NCBI GenBank assembly: GCA_951799405.1
Contig: OX637338.1
Coordinates: 2,666,001-2,730,000, forward strand
Direction: 5' to 3'
Origin: Agapetus fuscipes
Taxonomy: Eukaryota > Arthropoda > Insecta > Trichoptera > Glossosomatidae
DNA: 64,000 bases
Under the pieces are notes generated by a model. That model was not told the origin of the DNA and did not search any database. It worked only from the letters and a program-made list of their open reading frames with translations. The position numbers and the translations under genes were made by a program. Shown here in pieces: positions 49,311-60,184 of this stretch; the first letter of the stretch is position 1; each line of letters begins with the position of its first letter.

Positions 49311-50287
49311 TACAAGTGCAAGTACAAGCACTGCTTAAATTTCCACACATTTTTTTATAGACGCAATGGTTAAGTTTAACAGTAAATCTTTTATACTCGG
49401 TTTTCAGGTATTTCCCCTGCAGCATGTATGAGACTCACAAGGGTGGCTTTGTGCCCCACTCGTCTCAGCAGCCCTTGGACTGGCTTGGGGTAGTACAGGG
49501 GTGCACTCATTTCATCACAGAGACCAGCTTAATTATTTACGTCGCTGGCATGCTCCAGTTTGTTGGAGGCTATGATTAGTCTTGCCAGAACTACGTGCAC
49601 AAATAAAATAATTAAAAAAAAGTCAATTTGAAATATGTCAGTTACAATGGGGTTTGTTACTCAAAGTAAAGTGATATCACTGAAAACGTATGAAAATCTA
49701 TTTTGTAGAGTTTTTTTTTTAAATTAATCCTCAACTAGTTTTTTTTAACAAGTTGTTTTATTTGGTTTTTCAGGTAAGACCATGGTCTATTGAAAGGTTT
49801 TTTATCCTTTGACGTTTTGCTTTCACGAGCAGAAAGGATTCTCAAGGCGATTTATCAAAGCGAAGTATCTAGTTTAGTTCAAGAAAGTTCTTTACATTGA
49901 CAAAAATTCTTTTAAAATTCTTGAGGACATTTCAAACCTTCACATATTTTATGCCCATAACCATTATCAAGATATTACATATAATTTTTTTTTTTTAAAA
50001 CTCTAATTATAATTATTGTGAAAGAACGGTGGACTGTTATTGCTTTTTAGAACATGACTAACGTTTGGATTTTTCATCCAGACTGACATTTTTTTTTTAA
50101 TTATCCCTCTGACCCCGGAAATTGTAGCGTTATTCCAGCATTGGTCGATAAATAAGAACAAACATCAATATTGCAAGTCAACCACCATTTTTCAGTGCTT
50201 GCATACTTTTTTTGTATTTCATCCAGTGTCACAATAAAACATATTAATTCACAAAAATTCAACGAAACAGCTGTAAAAATGTTAATT
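49311..50287. other. Unassigned DNA; possible retroposon 3' end at 49430-49615
   Basis: 49430-49615 is GC-richer (CACAAGGGTGGCTTTGTGCC; GCCCTTGGACTGGCTTGGGG) and ends AATAAAATAATTAAAAAAAA, like a retroposed 3' end; family not recognised. The remainder is AT-rich. Confidence 0.35.
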
Positions 50288-50538
50288 ATTATAATCTATA
50301 ATCTTAGTTGCAAAGATATATTAATATTTTAAAATTTATATAAAATGCTTGTCCACAAACGTACACCTGTAAGTTCGAGCTTTCAAATGCTGCCATGTGT
50401 GCTAACAAATTAAAATCCAATCCTCACGTGAACATAAGCGCTGCAACTTTTTCCGACCTTCCCTAAAAATATATTGGCAAAAGTTAATCAAGTTGTACAA
50501 CATGGAGGGTCAGCCTCATACCAACCTATAAGCCAAGG
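50288..50538 (-). mobile_element. RTE-tail repeat, stand-alone copy, diverged
   Basis: TATAATCTATAATCTTAGTT to CTATAAGCCAAGGGAA; the GAAACAGGGGTGAC block is shortened. Confidence 0.8.
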
Positions 50539-50795
50539 GAATGTATGAATTTACAAATACAAATAAAAGAAAAAAATAATAATATTAAATAATAATAAAA
50601 TTATCATATTTTCAATTACGCCCACCAAATGAGAAGAATATTAATCCAAACAAGCTAAATTGTTTTTAATTTCGTTTCATTCGCAAATGATTGTTTGTTA
50701 TTTGAATTTGGAATCCATTTCACGGACGCCATACAAATTTATTGTGATTCTTGGGAAATTAATAATTCAATTTTGATTTTATTCGTAATTGATTC

Positions 50796-50842
50796 ACACA
50801 CAATCAGTCACCCCTCGATACATTCATCGAGAGCAACATGAA
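50796..50842 (+). promoter_or_regulatory. Weak candidate: initiator, ATG and splice donor
   Basis: CAATCAGTCACC resembles the arthropod initiator TCAGT. About 30 bp downstream CAACATGAAG is followed at once by GTATGT, a strong 5' splice-site match. A first exon encoding only Met-Lys is seen in insect secreted and cuticular protein genes. No second exon could be identified in the next 1.5 kb, so chance is the likelier explanation. Confidence 0.15.
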
Positions 50843-51049
50843 GGTATGTTCACTGTTTTTTTCAATTTATTAATTTCGAATATTTTAAAACCACATGTGC
50901 GTCGTAGAAAATTAAAGACCGCAATTTAGGTGTTTTACTAAAATGAAAAAAAAATATAGAAATAATGGAAAAAACAAAAAACTACATTAAAGACTTTTAA
51001 ATTATGATTACGGTCGTTAGACATTTTATAGAATGAAAAAAAAACGATT

Positions 51050-51132
51050 TTACTGACCGTGCAAAAGAAAAGACCGATTTTCTCTACGCTTCGTTTGAGT
51101 CATATCCGACGTCCTCAGGAGACGTGTGTCCA
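51050..51132 (-). repeat. Hammerhead-like remnant
   Basis: Minus strand CCTGAGGACGTCGGATATGA then CTCAAACGAAGCG: the CTGAGGA box and a short GTC/GAC stem are present, but GAAA is replaced by GAAG. Confidence 0.35.
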
Positions 51133-51139
51133 CGAACTG

Positions 51140-51430
51140 ATGTAATACAATGTGGCCCGCGTAAGCCTCTCATCCGGCCCGCGACGACATCAATAGTTAT
51201 TGCGCAACAAGTATCAATCATCTATGCGCCGGTCGTCGAAAAAAAAATTGTGGCAATTTTTTAAAACTGTGTGCTTACCCCCTCCCCCCCCCCGTCGACA
51301 GAATTATTATTGAAAAAATATGAACTTCTAAAATTGCGTGGCTACCCCTCCCTCGACGCTTCTTCTAGCCCGCCACGATTATAACAGTACTAAATCTGGC
51401 CCGCCACGATTTTGAGTTGGACACCCCTGG
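51140..51430. mobile_element. hAT-like terminal segment
   Basis: GGCCCGCGACGACATC, CTAGCCCGCCACGATTATAA and TCTGGCCCGCCACGATTTTG are repeated GGCCCGCCACGA units before GTTGGACACCCCTGG, a typical hAT right end. The other end was not found. Confidence 0.4.
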
Positions 51431-51441
51431 TCTAGGGTATA

Positions 51442-51564
51442 CTTACTTACTTAGTCAGCCACTTATTGTGCACTGCTGGACATAGGCCTCCCCATATCTC
51501 TCCAGGCGTCTCTGTCCTGGGCTCTCTGCATCCAGTCACCAGCAACTTTTTTAATATCATCAGA
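51442..51564 (-). pseudogene. LINE C-terminus (family F5) with 12-bp target-site duplication
   Basis: The minus-strand frame DDIKKVAGDWMQRAQDRDAW then RDMGRPMSSSAQ and stop is a shifted version of the standard W.Q.AQDR..WR..GEA ending. TAAGTAAGTAAGT forms the 3' tail. GTCTAGGGTATA occurs at 51430-51441 and again at 51565-51576. Confidence 0.75.
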
Positions 51565-51576
51565 GTCTAGGGTATA

Positions 51577-51933
51577 TAATACTCTTAAGCCATAAAACAA
51601 GATTAAATGGTTCAGAACATATTATTGTAAAGTTTTTAACACAACACTTTCTGCAACGCATCGATGGTTTTTACGGCTCCTTAAATCACGGCGAGGTTAG
51701 TGAGAAGTCCATTAGATTACGATTTAATCCCTTGCGCGTGAATAACCCCATCCTTTTATTGCATTAAAAAGTATTTAGCAGCCTCTACCCCATTAATCTA
51801 AAAGGCTATGAGCCTTTGCCTTCCACAGAATTCAACCCAAATTATTTTAATATTTGGAAATACTTGTTTACGGCTTAGATAATGTACCCTACCTATCCAA
51901 CTTAATTTTATTCGTTCAAAAATTTTAACGTGA
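51577..51933. other. Unassigned DNA
   Basis: Nothing recognised. Confidence 0.4.
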
Positions 51934-52075
51934 CGTGAATAAGCTACACATATAGTGAAACTTTTTGCCGAGTTCTCTACAAAGGGGTTGCATGTGGCGA
52001 GTGGAAATTTCTTATTTTTACAGGTAAGAATTGTGCCAATTATTTAAGTTAAAGTGGGGGTTTTTCAGCTCAGCT
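51934..52075 (-). mobile_element. SINE1 3' half (minus strand)
   Basis: GAATAAGCTACACATATAGT to AAGTGGGGGTTTTTCAGCTC. Confidence 0.75.
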
Positions 52076-52195
52076 TCAGTTATTTTGAAGATGGTCAAGG
52101 GGTCGAAACCGGTAAAACTCAATATTTGATTGTTTTTTTACCAAATAAACAAATAAGTAGAATCAAACAGTGTACATTTTCATTTAAGAAAACAG
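52076..52195 (+). repeat. Relative of the 15.1-kb foldback arm
   Basis: TTTTGAAGATGGTCAAGGGG, TCGAAACCGGTAAAACTC and AAATAAACAAATAAGTAGAA parallel 15540-15620. The CTGANGA box has become TTGAAGA, so the core is probably dead. Confidence 0.5.
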
Positions 52196-52467
52196 TTGCA
52201 GCTCTGTGTGGCCGAAATGAGATGCTTTGAAGAGACAAAGTTTACAGGAAAGTCCTTCGTCTCATTCTGAGGCAGTCCTGCAACTCAAAGTTTGTCAAAT
52301 AAATTAAGTATGTAGGTAGGTACGTATAAAAGCAACAACTTCTCAAGTATGTAGATCGGCATCTAGGAATACCAGGTAGAAGCAGTTGATGTTCACCATT
52401 AGAATACCAGATCCAGATATAGACCACAGGGGGCCCTGGTGCGAAGAAAGACATTGTGACCCCAGTG
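52196..52467. other. Unassigned DNA
   Basis: A 70-codon minus frame without known similarity. Confidence 0.4.
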
Positions 52468-52735
52468 TTCTTATCTTATCTAATCTTATCTAAGTTGCAA
52501 AGATATGTTACATTGGAGATTCACATAACATGCATTTTCACAACCAGACACGTACAAGTTCGTGCTTGCACATGCCGCACGTGAACCTACAACATAGAAA
52601 CCAAATCTCAAATGGACATACACCCTGCAACTCTTGCCGTCCTTCCCTGAGACAGGGGTGACATTGGCAAAGTGAACCATTTTTACAGCATGGGTGGTCA
52701 GCCGCATACCAACCTATAAGTCAAGGAACAACCAG
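52468..52735 (-). mobile_element. RTE-tail repeat, stand-alone copy, LINE F1 subfamily
   Basis: ATCTTATCTAATCTTATCTA to TATAAGTCAAGGAACAA; intact through the GGGTGACATTGGCAAAGTGA block. Confidence 0.85.
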
Positions 52736-52739
52736 TGTT

Positions 52740-53185
52740 CGTTTGGCTTATCTATCATTTGATTCAACGATGACCTTTCAGCGATACTGTCTTATAAATC
52801 ACATTCTACACAATCTGAACTAAGAAAAAAAGTAAAACACGATACTATGAGAGTTGTTTTAAATATTACATATTACAATTTTTTTATAATAAATTTGTGT
52901 TCATAAGACACATCGGTCCATCACACACAAACATTGCTCATGCGAAATAACTTCTGATGGACATAAGACACACAAGCACTAAGATGGTAATTGGGCTTCA
53001 TATTCTTTTTTTACTTTTTATGAACCATAATAAATATGAGTACATAATAACGGCATCTCAAGAGAAGACTTGCAATTTTTTTGACCAGTTGCAAACAAAT
53101 CAGCTTTATGGAGATATGCAATATCAAATCGTTGTGTAAAGCATTTTACATTTATATTAAAAAATATGTTCTTTTTTTGGTTTTC
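52740..53185. other. Unassigned AT-rich DNA
   Basis: Nothing recognised. Confidence 0.4.
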
Positions 53186-53384
53186 AATTATTCCATTCGC
53201 TGGGTTGAAAAAAGCATATACTTTTACCAAAGACCGGGCACCAAAGGTCCATCCAGCCTCTTACAGCAACCGGGTCTTGCTTGAGAATAGGCATTTTCCA
53301 TAGCGACGACCAGAGGGCTCTTAAGACGTGATTCACACAAAAACAACGCTCAGGAAATAATCATCCTAATATTATTATTATTTA
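53186..53384 (+). mobile_element. SINE2 type b, 5'-truncated
   Basis: ATTCGCTGGGTTGAAAAAAG to GAGGGCTCTTAAGACGTGAT and ATCCTAATATTATTATTA; the tRNA-like head is missing. Confidence 0.8.
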
Positions 53385-53943
53385 AGTGTTTGAAGGCCTC
53401 TAAGAAGCGGGGGCCCTGGTGCGATTGCACCACTCTTACCGCCCTTATTGCAGACCTGCACAAGACTTATGTATGAACTACTGAGAGTACTTATAATATT
53501 CCCACTTTCCAGCAAAGGAGGAATAATACTTGTGTAAGAAGTGTATAACTTCTTGAAAGGGCTATATGAATCTTGAATAACCTAGCGTTACAGCAACTGG
53601 GTGATGTTTGAGAATTGCATATAACAAAAAATGGCAGGGAAATGCATTTCATACAGGCACATGCGCCTAATAGGTAGGCAATATATGGCTTAAAAACGTA
53701 TTTAAGCTTGATATTGAGATTTAAATTCAAAATTTCAGTTTGATTAGGGCCATCGTTAGCACTTCAGTCAATTTCAAAGGAATATGGGATAATATTTATT
53801 TTGCAATGTAGATATTTGAGTACGCCCTTTGCACGCGCCTGAAAAACGACATTGTAGGATATTTTCAAAATATGTGATGCATGTATGGAAATGATGAAAA
53901 ATTAAGTATGATTTTTTTTGTTTCTTTTTCTTTTTGGTAATTG
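53385..53943. other. Unassigned DNA
   Basis: 53585-53615 holds a tiny SINE2 scrap (ACAGCAACTGGGTGATGTTT). Otherwise nothing. Confidence 0.4.
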
Positions 53944-54015
53944 TTAATTAATAAAATTGATACCTGTTTCTGCCAGGCATAAATATTAAATTGCATTCCT
54001 CTTCACAAATATATT
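53944..54015 (+). mobile_element. SINE3 3' tail fragment
   Basis: GATACCTGTTTCTGCCAGGC and ATTGCATTCCTCTTCACAAA. Confidence 0.55.
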
Positions 54016-54079
54016 TAAAAAATACTTAAAATTTAAAAAAAGAAATTCTGCATTTAATCATGTAAATAAAACGCTACAT

Positions 54080-54141
54080 TTTTTTTCGCGAGTTGATTAA
54101 TTTCTTCGAGCGCTTTCGACGTTCTCACATTATTAACAAGA
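54080..54141 (-). repeat. Hammerhead-like remnant
   Basis: Minus strand GTGAGAACGTCGAAAGCGCT then CGAAGAAATTAATCAACTCG: GAAA and the palindrome AGCGCT are present, the CTGANGA box is degraded to TTAATAA. A related copy lies near 27.4 kb. Confidence 0.4.
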
Positions 54142-54350
54142 GGACAACTTTGCCAATGTCACCCCTGTTTCAGAGAAGGTCGGCAAGAGTTGCAGGGCTT
54201 ATGTTCATTTGTGATTGGGTTTTTATACTGTAGGCCCACATGCGGCATGTGTGAGCGCAAAAATATGCGTGTCTTTTTCTGGGAATGCATTTAATAATCA
54301 TCTCAAATGATACATATCTTTGCAGCTTAGATTTAGATTTAGACAACCCG
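54142..54350 (+). mobile_element. RTE-tail repeat, leader missing
   Basis: CAACTTTGCCAATGTCACCC to CTTAGATTTAGATTTAGAC; close to the copy at 290 and, like it, attached to a hammerhead-like remnant. Confidence 0.85.
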
Positions 54351-54763
54351 TAAAGAAAATATTTGTGGTTTATTTACATTATCAATTTAAAATGAATCTG
54401 CACAATTTCAATACACAAACCCTTAAATATTATCTGTATTTTTTACATGGCTGGTCACGTATTGCACGCTAAGCGTGACTGCGCTGAAATAAAAGATGAT
54501 TATTATTTTAGAACCTAAGATCTATGGGAAGTAGACGCAGAGCTGGAATTTGAATATATTAACAAGATATATAGCGTTAATATTTCCTTCTCTAATCAAA
54601 ACCTCATCCAGAGCATCTGCATCGTGGAGTAGATTCCTGGAAGCTAGTGATGAATGTAAAATCAATTAGGTACACCAGCTCCCTATACTTACTTACACAC
54701 ATATTACATACAAGTGCGCGTTTCATCACAACTTTGGTTCATTAAACTCCGTATACCCTACTA
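54351..54763. other. Unassigned DNA
   Basis: Nothing recognised. Confidence 0.4.
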
Positions 54764-55443
54764 GAAGTAGCGCGTCACGACAAAATATCCACCGACATAA
54801 TGTCCACCGACAAAATATCCAGCGACATAATGTCCACCGACAAAATATCCAGCGACATAATGTCCACCGACAAAATATCCATCGACAAAATGTCCACCGA
54901 AAAAATGTTTACCTCAAGAATGTCCACCGAAAAATGTACAAAATCATTCTCTTCTCTATTATATAAAATCAAACGGATGTATGTATGTACGGATGTTTGT
55001 CCTGTATGGACTCCTAAACTGTTGAACAGATTTTGATGAAACTTACATGAGTAATGCTTTACGTGCCAAATTAATCTTCTGTATAAAATAACTGAAACAA
55101 TAAAGGAAATCAGACACATGTAAGTTTAAACAATAAACCTTCCAACTCCTGCTGCCTTTCCCTGGACCAATATGGTGTTGGCAAAAGTGAACCGAGGTGG
55201 CATGATAAATAATAATAATAATAATTGGTCAATTTTTACATAGCGTCATTTAGTGGCACTAGCCACTCCAAGGGCTCTTGATATAGTTAAAACTAACAAA
55301 ACGAGCCACCGAAAGGGGTGGGGCGGCAGGGTACAGTTAGTTTAATATTTAAATTGTATATCCACGTCCAAACAAAAAACGTCCATCGACATTTTGTCTG
55401 CGGACATTCTGTCAATGGACATTTTGTCGTGGTATCTAGAAGC
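54764..55443. mobile_element. Foldback-like locus 4 with GACAAAATGTCC-type repeats
   Basis: The left side (54764-54935) repeats GACAAAATATCCACC / GACATAATGTCCACC units of about 17 bp. The right side (55378-55443) has the complement (CGACATTTTGTCTGCGGACA). The outer ends CTACTAGAAGTAGCG...CACGACAAAAT and ATTTTGTCGTGGTATCTAGAAG are inverted. The middle carries a 54980-55110 segment shared with 35.7 kb, an RTE-tail scrap (CCTTCCAACTCCTGCTGCCT) and an ATA trinucleotide run. Open frames on both strands are repeat by-products. Confidence 0.6.
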
Positions 55444-55929
55444 ACATATATTATAATGGGGAGACGGCATAGACAAACTCCGGAGAACAACCCTTCTCAA
55501 TGTCGACAAATCATTCCCATTGTCATGAGCCACTAAAATATATAGCCGGGGTGAACCGCCCTCCCTGTTGGTCCCTCTTTCTTCTGATCACCTAATTTTG
55601 GTTTCGGCTTCCCAGCAGATGTCACCCGGCATCCGTCAGCCTTTGAACTTCTTTTTATTTATTTTGACTTTGCCATTCAGGGGAAAACAAAACTTTGTGG
55701 CTGTGTCGTCAGAGAGCCCTTTGATCTTTTACAATTTTACACTGAAAAGTGTTTAGCATCTTTGAATAAGGCATTCTTTTTAAATAATCCAAAGTTTGTG
55801 CACTTACAAACTGAAATTGAAATGTGAAAATACGTTTTGCAATTCTCCTTCTAAATCGTGTTCCTCATTGCTGAGGGAGACGTGATCCGTGTGGAAGCAA
55901 CCACTCTTCTCCAGTTCTCAATTTTTCTT
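55444..55929. other. Unassigned DNA
   Basis: A 62-codon frame (55568-55756) is unrecognised. Confidence 0.4.
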
Positions 55930-56060
55930 TCAATATCAATTTAAAATCATTTTTAATGAAACACATAGTTTTATTTCCACAGTATGTTTGAGTTTAATTG
56001 CCTAAGCGCTATTGGACTTTACCCGTCCATCTTCAGAGGCTAACTGAGGTTAAAATAAAA
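55930..56060 (-). repeat. Hammerhead-like remnant with perfect stem II
   Basis: Minus strand CTGAAGATGGACGGGTAAAG then TCCAATAGCGCTTAGG: box CTGAAGA, stem GGAC/GTCC and palindrome AGCGCT, but GAAA is changed to AATA. Confidence 0.4.
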
Positions 56061-56114
56061 GGACCTAAATTCAAAGCAGGGAAAACAAAGTGGGTGGGTT
56101 TTCTTAGGCAAGTA

Positions 56115-56248
56115 CTCAACTGAAAGTGGTTGGTGTGAGGCCGCCCCCCTTACCTGTAAAAATAAATAGGTCCCGAAGTACCAAATGCGACCCCTTCGGG
56201 GATAACGCAGGCAAGAAGTTACACTACATGTGTAGCTTAGTTTCGTTT
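56115..56248 (+). mobile_element. SINE1 3' half
   Basis: CTCAACTGAAAGTGGTTGGT to ACACTACATGTGTAGCTTAG. Confidence 0.85.
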
Positions 56249-56521
56249 TTTTTAAGTACTGTTAGTAGTGAAGAAGGGCTAGGTATTTGTTTGTTTGTCT
56301 TATGTCCATGAGAGATAATATTTTCACATGAGCAATGTTTGTATATGTACTGGACCAATGTGTATTATGAAAACTGGAAATTAAATTTTAAAATGTTTAA
56401 AACAACCCACCTACATCGTATTAAAAAAAAATCTTAACTCAGATTGTGTAGAATGTGATTCTTAAGACAATGTCATTGAAAGATCATTTTTCAAATTGCA
56501 GATAAGCCAAACAAGCACTGA
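56249..56521. other. Unassigned DNA
   Basis: Nothing recognised. Confidence 0.4.
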
Positions 56522-56735
56522 AGGTACGATCTATAATCTAAAATCTAAGTTGCAAGGATATATTCATTTAAAGCTCTCAGATGTATGCCCACAAACCAAC
56601 ACGTGTAGTTCGCACTTACAAATGCTGAATGTGTACTTAAAAATAAAATCCAAACCTCAAATGAACATAAGCCCCACAACTTTTGCCGACCTTCCCTGAC
56701 ACAGGGTCGACATTGGCAAAGTGAACCATTACGAT
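56522..56735 (-). mobile_element. RTE-tail repeat, subfamily B
   Basis: ATAATCTAAAATCTAAGTTG to GGCAAAGTGAACCATTACGA; the leader is missing. Confidence 0.85.
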
Positions 56736-57100
56736 AGTATGAAAATAACACTTACTATAAATATTTTATCAATACAATCGTGTAGAGATAAATTACTGTG
56801 AATTAATTGGCCTCTGTGAGTGAGTTTCCTCTCTCCTATTGTGATAATGAAGAGGCAGTCAATGAAAAGTTTATTGTTTGCCTACGATTTGCCACAAATT
56901 ACAGCGAACAAAAGGTCTCCCTAGCGACTAAGCTGCACCCTCTGTACAAAATACCGCTAAATAATAAATATTTCCTAGTAGGAAGATCGCGCTTAAGACG
57001 ATTATATATTCCGCCATTCGTATTTAATATTAAAGCATTTGTTTGGAGTTACAGACACGACAAGAACTTATTTGTACATTTAGGCTTTCACGGCCGGGAC
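56736..57100. other. Unassigned DNA; 102-codon frame
   Basis: A frame at 56807-57115 includes LPLYKIP-like and FNIKAFVWSYRHDKNLF sequence, with no domain known to me; its end enters the foldback. Coding status unknown. Confidence 0.25.
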
Positions 57101-57179
57101 TTGACACAATCTTAAAAATTTTCTCGGGTTGTGTAGCCATGTTCTAGACGGAAGTTTGTTTCACTTTATGTTTCACTTT

Positions 57180-57224
57180 TTCCGGACGTTTCGCCCATTA
57201 TCTGCGATGGGCCTCCTCAGCGTG
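57180..57224 (-). ncRNA. Hammerhead-like core, left arm
   Basis: Minus strand CTGAGGA, one extra G, 6-bp stem GCCCAT/ATGGGC, GAAA, ACGTC. Stem III would be the 4-bp palindrome ACGT. Stem I is only two adjacent pairs. Confidence 0.4.
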
Positions 57225-57248
57225 TTTTTCAGGCGTTCTGATTTGACT

Positions 57249-57491
57249 GACAAAAACACAACAATAACCAACCCACAGGTCGTTGACAGTTCCGAGCTAA
57301 GGAAATCATGACAAAAACACAACAATAACCAACCCACAGGCCGTTGACAGTTCCGAGCTAAGGAAATCATGACAAAAACACAACAATAACCAACCCACAG
57401 GTCGTTGACAGTTCCGAGCTAAGGAAATCATGACAAAAACACAACAATAACCAACCCACAGGTCGTTGACAGTTCCGCGCTAAGGAAATCA
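57249..57491. repeat. 61-bp minisatellite, four units
   Basis: Units start at 57249, 57310, 57371 and 57432 (GACAAAAACACAACAATAAC ... TTCCGAGCTAAGGAAATCAT). They differ by single bases (GTCGTT/GCCGTT; CCGAGC/CCGCGC). Confidence 0.95.
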
Positions 57492-57505
57492 GAACGCCTG
57501 AAAAA

Positions 57506-57550
57506 CACGCTGAGGAGGCCCATCGCAGATAATGGGCGAAACGTCCGGAA
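57506..57550 (+). ncRNA. Hammerhead-like core, right arm
   Basis: CTGAGGA at 57510-57516, GAAA at 57538-57541, cleavage-site C at 57545; mirror of the left arm. Confidence 0.4.
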
Positions 57551-57849
57551 AAAGTGAAACAAACTTCCGTCTAGAACATGGCTACACAACCCGAGAAAAA
57601 TTTTAAGATTGTGACAACAAGAACTATTTTAAACATGTATGCTCATATGTGAATAGTTGGTTTGAATAAGGCATTAATTATGAATATATTTAACAAAAAA
57701 ACTATATCTTCCTGATAATTCCCATCCCATTGCTCTTATTTTTATTTGTTTTTTTCTGTTCTTAAACAAAATAAATGTTTTTACTTAAGATCATTTAACT
57801 GGTATAAAATTCTTAACTGGTTTTGATTTTGTTAAATTCTTTTGATCGC

Positions 57850-57975
57850 CCATAATTTTTTTTGAACAACAAGAATTCAACTAAAACACTGTTTTATTTT
57901 CACTGAATTTTTTAATTGAATTTAAATGATTATAAACGAACATTTTTGATCTCTCGATCATCTTCAGATCCAATA
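57850..57975 (-). repeat. Hammerhead-like remnant
   Basis: Minus strand GATCTGAAGATGATCGAGAG then ATCAAAAATGTTCG: CTGAAGA and a perfect GATC/GATC stem with GAGA loop, GAAA changed to AAAA. The AT-rich flank matches 2.5-2.7 kb. Confidence 0.4.
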
Positions 57976-58244
57976 AAATTTAAAAAATATATACTTAGGA
58001 CTGTTATCCGTCCTAGGTAAAAAATATATAAATAGGTAAAAATTAAAATTAACTGAAAATATAATAGTAACTCAACAAAAAAAGTCATATAAAGGTTTAC
58101 ATCATAATTTACATTAACAAATGAATAATTTAAATGTATAAATAACAGCATTATAATTCATTATTTAAAACACCAAAATTCATCATTTTAGTATCTAATA
58201 CTCTAACAATAAAAATAAAATAATATTTTCAAAGGATTAAGACT
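57976..58244. other. Unassigned AT-rich DNA
   Basis: A 73-codon hydrophobic minus frame is a product of AT-rich composition. Confidence 0.4.
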
Positions 58245-58330
58245 ACTAATGAGTGTCTTATTATGAGAATGCATGTAACATGAATTTGAAATGTAAAATA
58301 TCTTTGCAACTTAGATTGCAGATTAAAGAT
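58245..58330 (+). mobile_element. RTE-tail repeat, 3' fragment
   Basis: GAATGCATGTAACATGAATT to CAACTTAGATTGCAGATTAA. Confidence 0.7.
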
Positions 58331-58932
58331 AGTTCTTCGCAGGCCTTTTTGAATCGACCATTCATGTGGAGAAAAGGGATAAAATAAATTCCTCAAAACT
58401 AAAATCTCGACCTTTGTGTGTTTGCACCGCAATAAAGGTTCACCAAGTAATTAATGGGTGAAACTTTAATTCACACGAGATTAATAATGGTGTTTGCTCA
58501 AAAAAACACTTCAGTTATTTAGTGGTCAGACTTTTAAATGCTCAGATGGTAGTTTTTGCTTCAACTCATTTGTCACGAGCTCTCTCTCTCCCAAATGTGA
58601 CAAGCGTGGTTCTCTGTCATATATTTTTTTCTCTCTTTCTTTCCGGTAAAAGCTTTCTCGCCGACATGTTTTTTTTCAGACGTGTTCACCTAAGAGAACA
58701 GCGAAACCTCCTCCACTGTGATACACTTAAGATTTCTGAGTGGGTCTGTCATGCAATCTGTCACCTCATTAAATATTTAATTTAATTCTTTATCTCACAT
58801 TTTTTAAGGCATCCTTTATTGGTTGATAAAACAAAGCACTCAATATTAAGTATTATTTGACATAATAAACAACAAAAACAAACACTAGAATGAGTAAAAA
58901 TTTGAATGCGGTATGACGTCACACGGCCAGGT
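58331..58932. other. Unassigned DNA
   Basis: An 87-codon frame (58522-58785) has no recognised domain. Confidence 0.4.
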
Positions 58933-59355
58933 TCTAATCTAATCTAATCTAAGCTGCAAAGATATATATCATTTAAGATTTATATTAAATGCATTCCCAC
59001 AAGCAGACATGTATAATTTCGCGCTATCACATGTGAATCTCAAATGAACATAAGTCCTGCAACTCTTGCCGTCCTTCCCTGAAACAGGGGTGACATTAGC
59101 AAAGTGAACTATTTTTTACAGTATGGGTGGTCAGCCGCATACCAACCTATAAGTCAAGGAACATACATGACAAGTTACATTTTTTAAATCAATAAATAAT
59201 AATATATACATGGACATCAAAAAAAACTAAATCACAAAACCAATTTCACTTTAATAAACCCTAGCCACCAACATTACAGATCAACCGCCATTTTTTTCTA
59301 TCCTTACATACTTCTTTCATTACCTCCAGAGTCATAACCTTCTTCATACAAGGTT
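58933..59355 (-). pseudogene. LINE F1 3' end and tail (minus strand)
   Basis: TTCTAATCTAATCTAATCTA, the RTE-tail, the 3' UTR (AATAAACCCTAGCCACCAAC; TCAACCGCCATTTTTTTC) and the last codons (CTCCAGAGTCATAACCTTCT). A 29-bp deletion removes the GTAGGTCCACATGCGG region. 5'-truncated near 59353. Confidence 0.85.
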
Positions 59356-60180
59356 GCTACGGATAATGCAAATAAAATGTTGTTACTTACTAAGTACCCG
59401 CCAGTTACATAGAAGTGGGACGTTTGCTCGCTCAGAAAACAGTCTTACATTCAAACAAAAAATTATAAATTAAACAGTCTTACTTTTAAATTTGTGCCGA
59501 GTCAATTGTATAACGGTTCGCATTTTATACAATCCAATATTTGAAAGTTTCTTTTGGATTCCGTTCTTACTTCATGACATTCTATTTCGTTCCGTTAAAT
59601 TCCGTAACTGAATTTTTTGTCAGACACCATTCCGTTCCATGGAATTCCGTCAGATACTCAATTCCGTTACTTTCCGCTGCACGTCTTATTTTTTTGCATT
59701 GTTTAAATGAATCTCCGTAATCGCCAGGTCTGTAGTTCTACGCTAGTGCTACGCTAGTCACGTTCGTAGAGCTAAGTCAGCTACGAAGGCAACGTATGCA
59801 GTATTGCAGCGTGCAGATAATATCAGTTCAAGTGAAATAAAGAGAATCGCTAATGCATTTTGGATAACCTGATTCTCTGCGACGTCTTTGGAGACAATTT
59901 TCTTTTTGATTAAATATTCTGAATAGAATTATAGATATCCTTTTAAAATCTTACTACGATTTTGAATGTGTATTTTAATTCTAGTATAGGAGATTTCTTT
60001 TATTTTGAGATTTCGACCCTCTTTTGTTTTCTCCATTCCATATTTTCAAAAAATTCTATGTTCCTTATCCTCCCTACATACTTATTTAAATATTTTCGTT
60101 ACAGGGTAAATACAAAATAATGTATGAAAACTAATATCTAACTAGGAGTGCAGTCGCATCTTCCATATATTTACCTTAAT
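59356..60180. other. Unassigned DNA
   Basis: 59550-59690 repeats ATTCCGTT/TTCCGTTA motifs irregularly; 59730-59800 is CTACG-rich like 27914-28016. Confidence 0.4.
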
Positions 60181-60184
60181 CTTA

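Larger units (their letters stand above)
57101..57617. mobile_element. 517-bp foldback with hammerhead-like cores and internal minisatellite
   Basis: The left arm (57101-57248) and right arm (57487-57617) are near-perfect reverse complements (for example GGGTTGTGTAGCCATGTTCT / AGAACATGGCTACACAACCC). The left arm has an extra ATGTTTCACTT step. Between them lie four copies of a 61-bp unit. Each arm carries CTGAGGA, G, GCCCAT/ATGGGC, GAAA, ACGT, C. Confidence 0.75.

Noticed and set aside
54775..55119. 114-codon frame with SVDILS repeats
   Set aside because: Antisense translation of the GACAAAATGTCC short repeats of a foldback-like locus.
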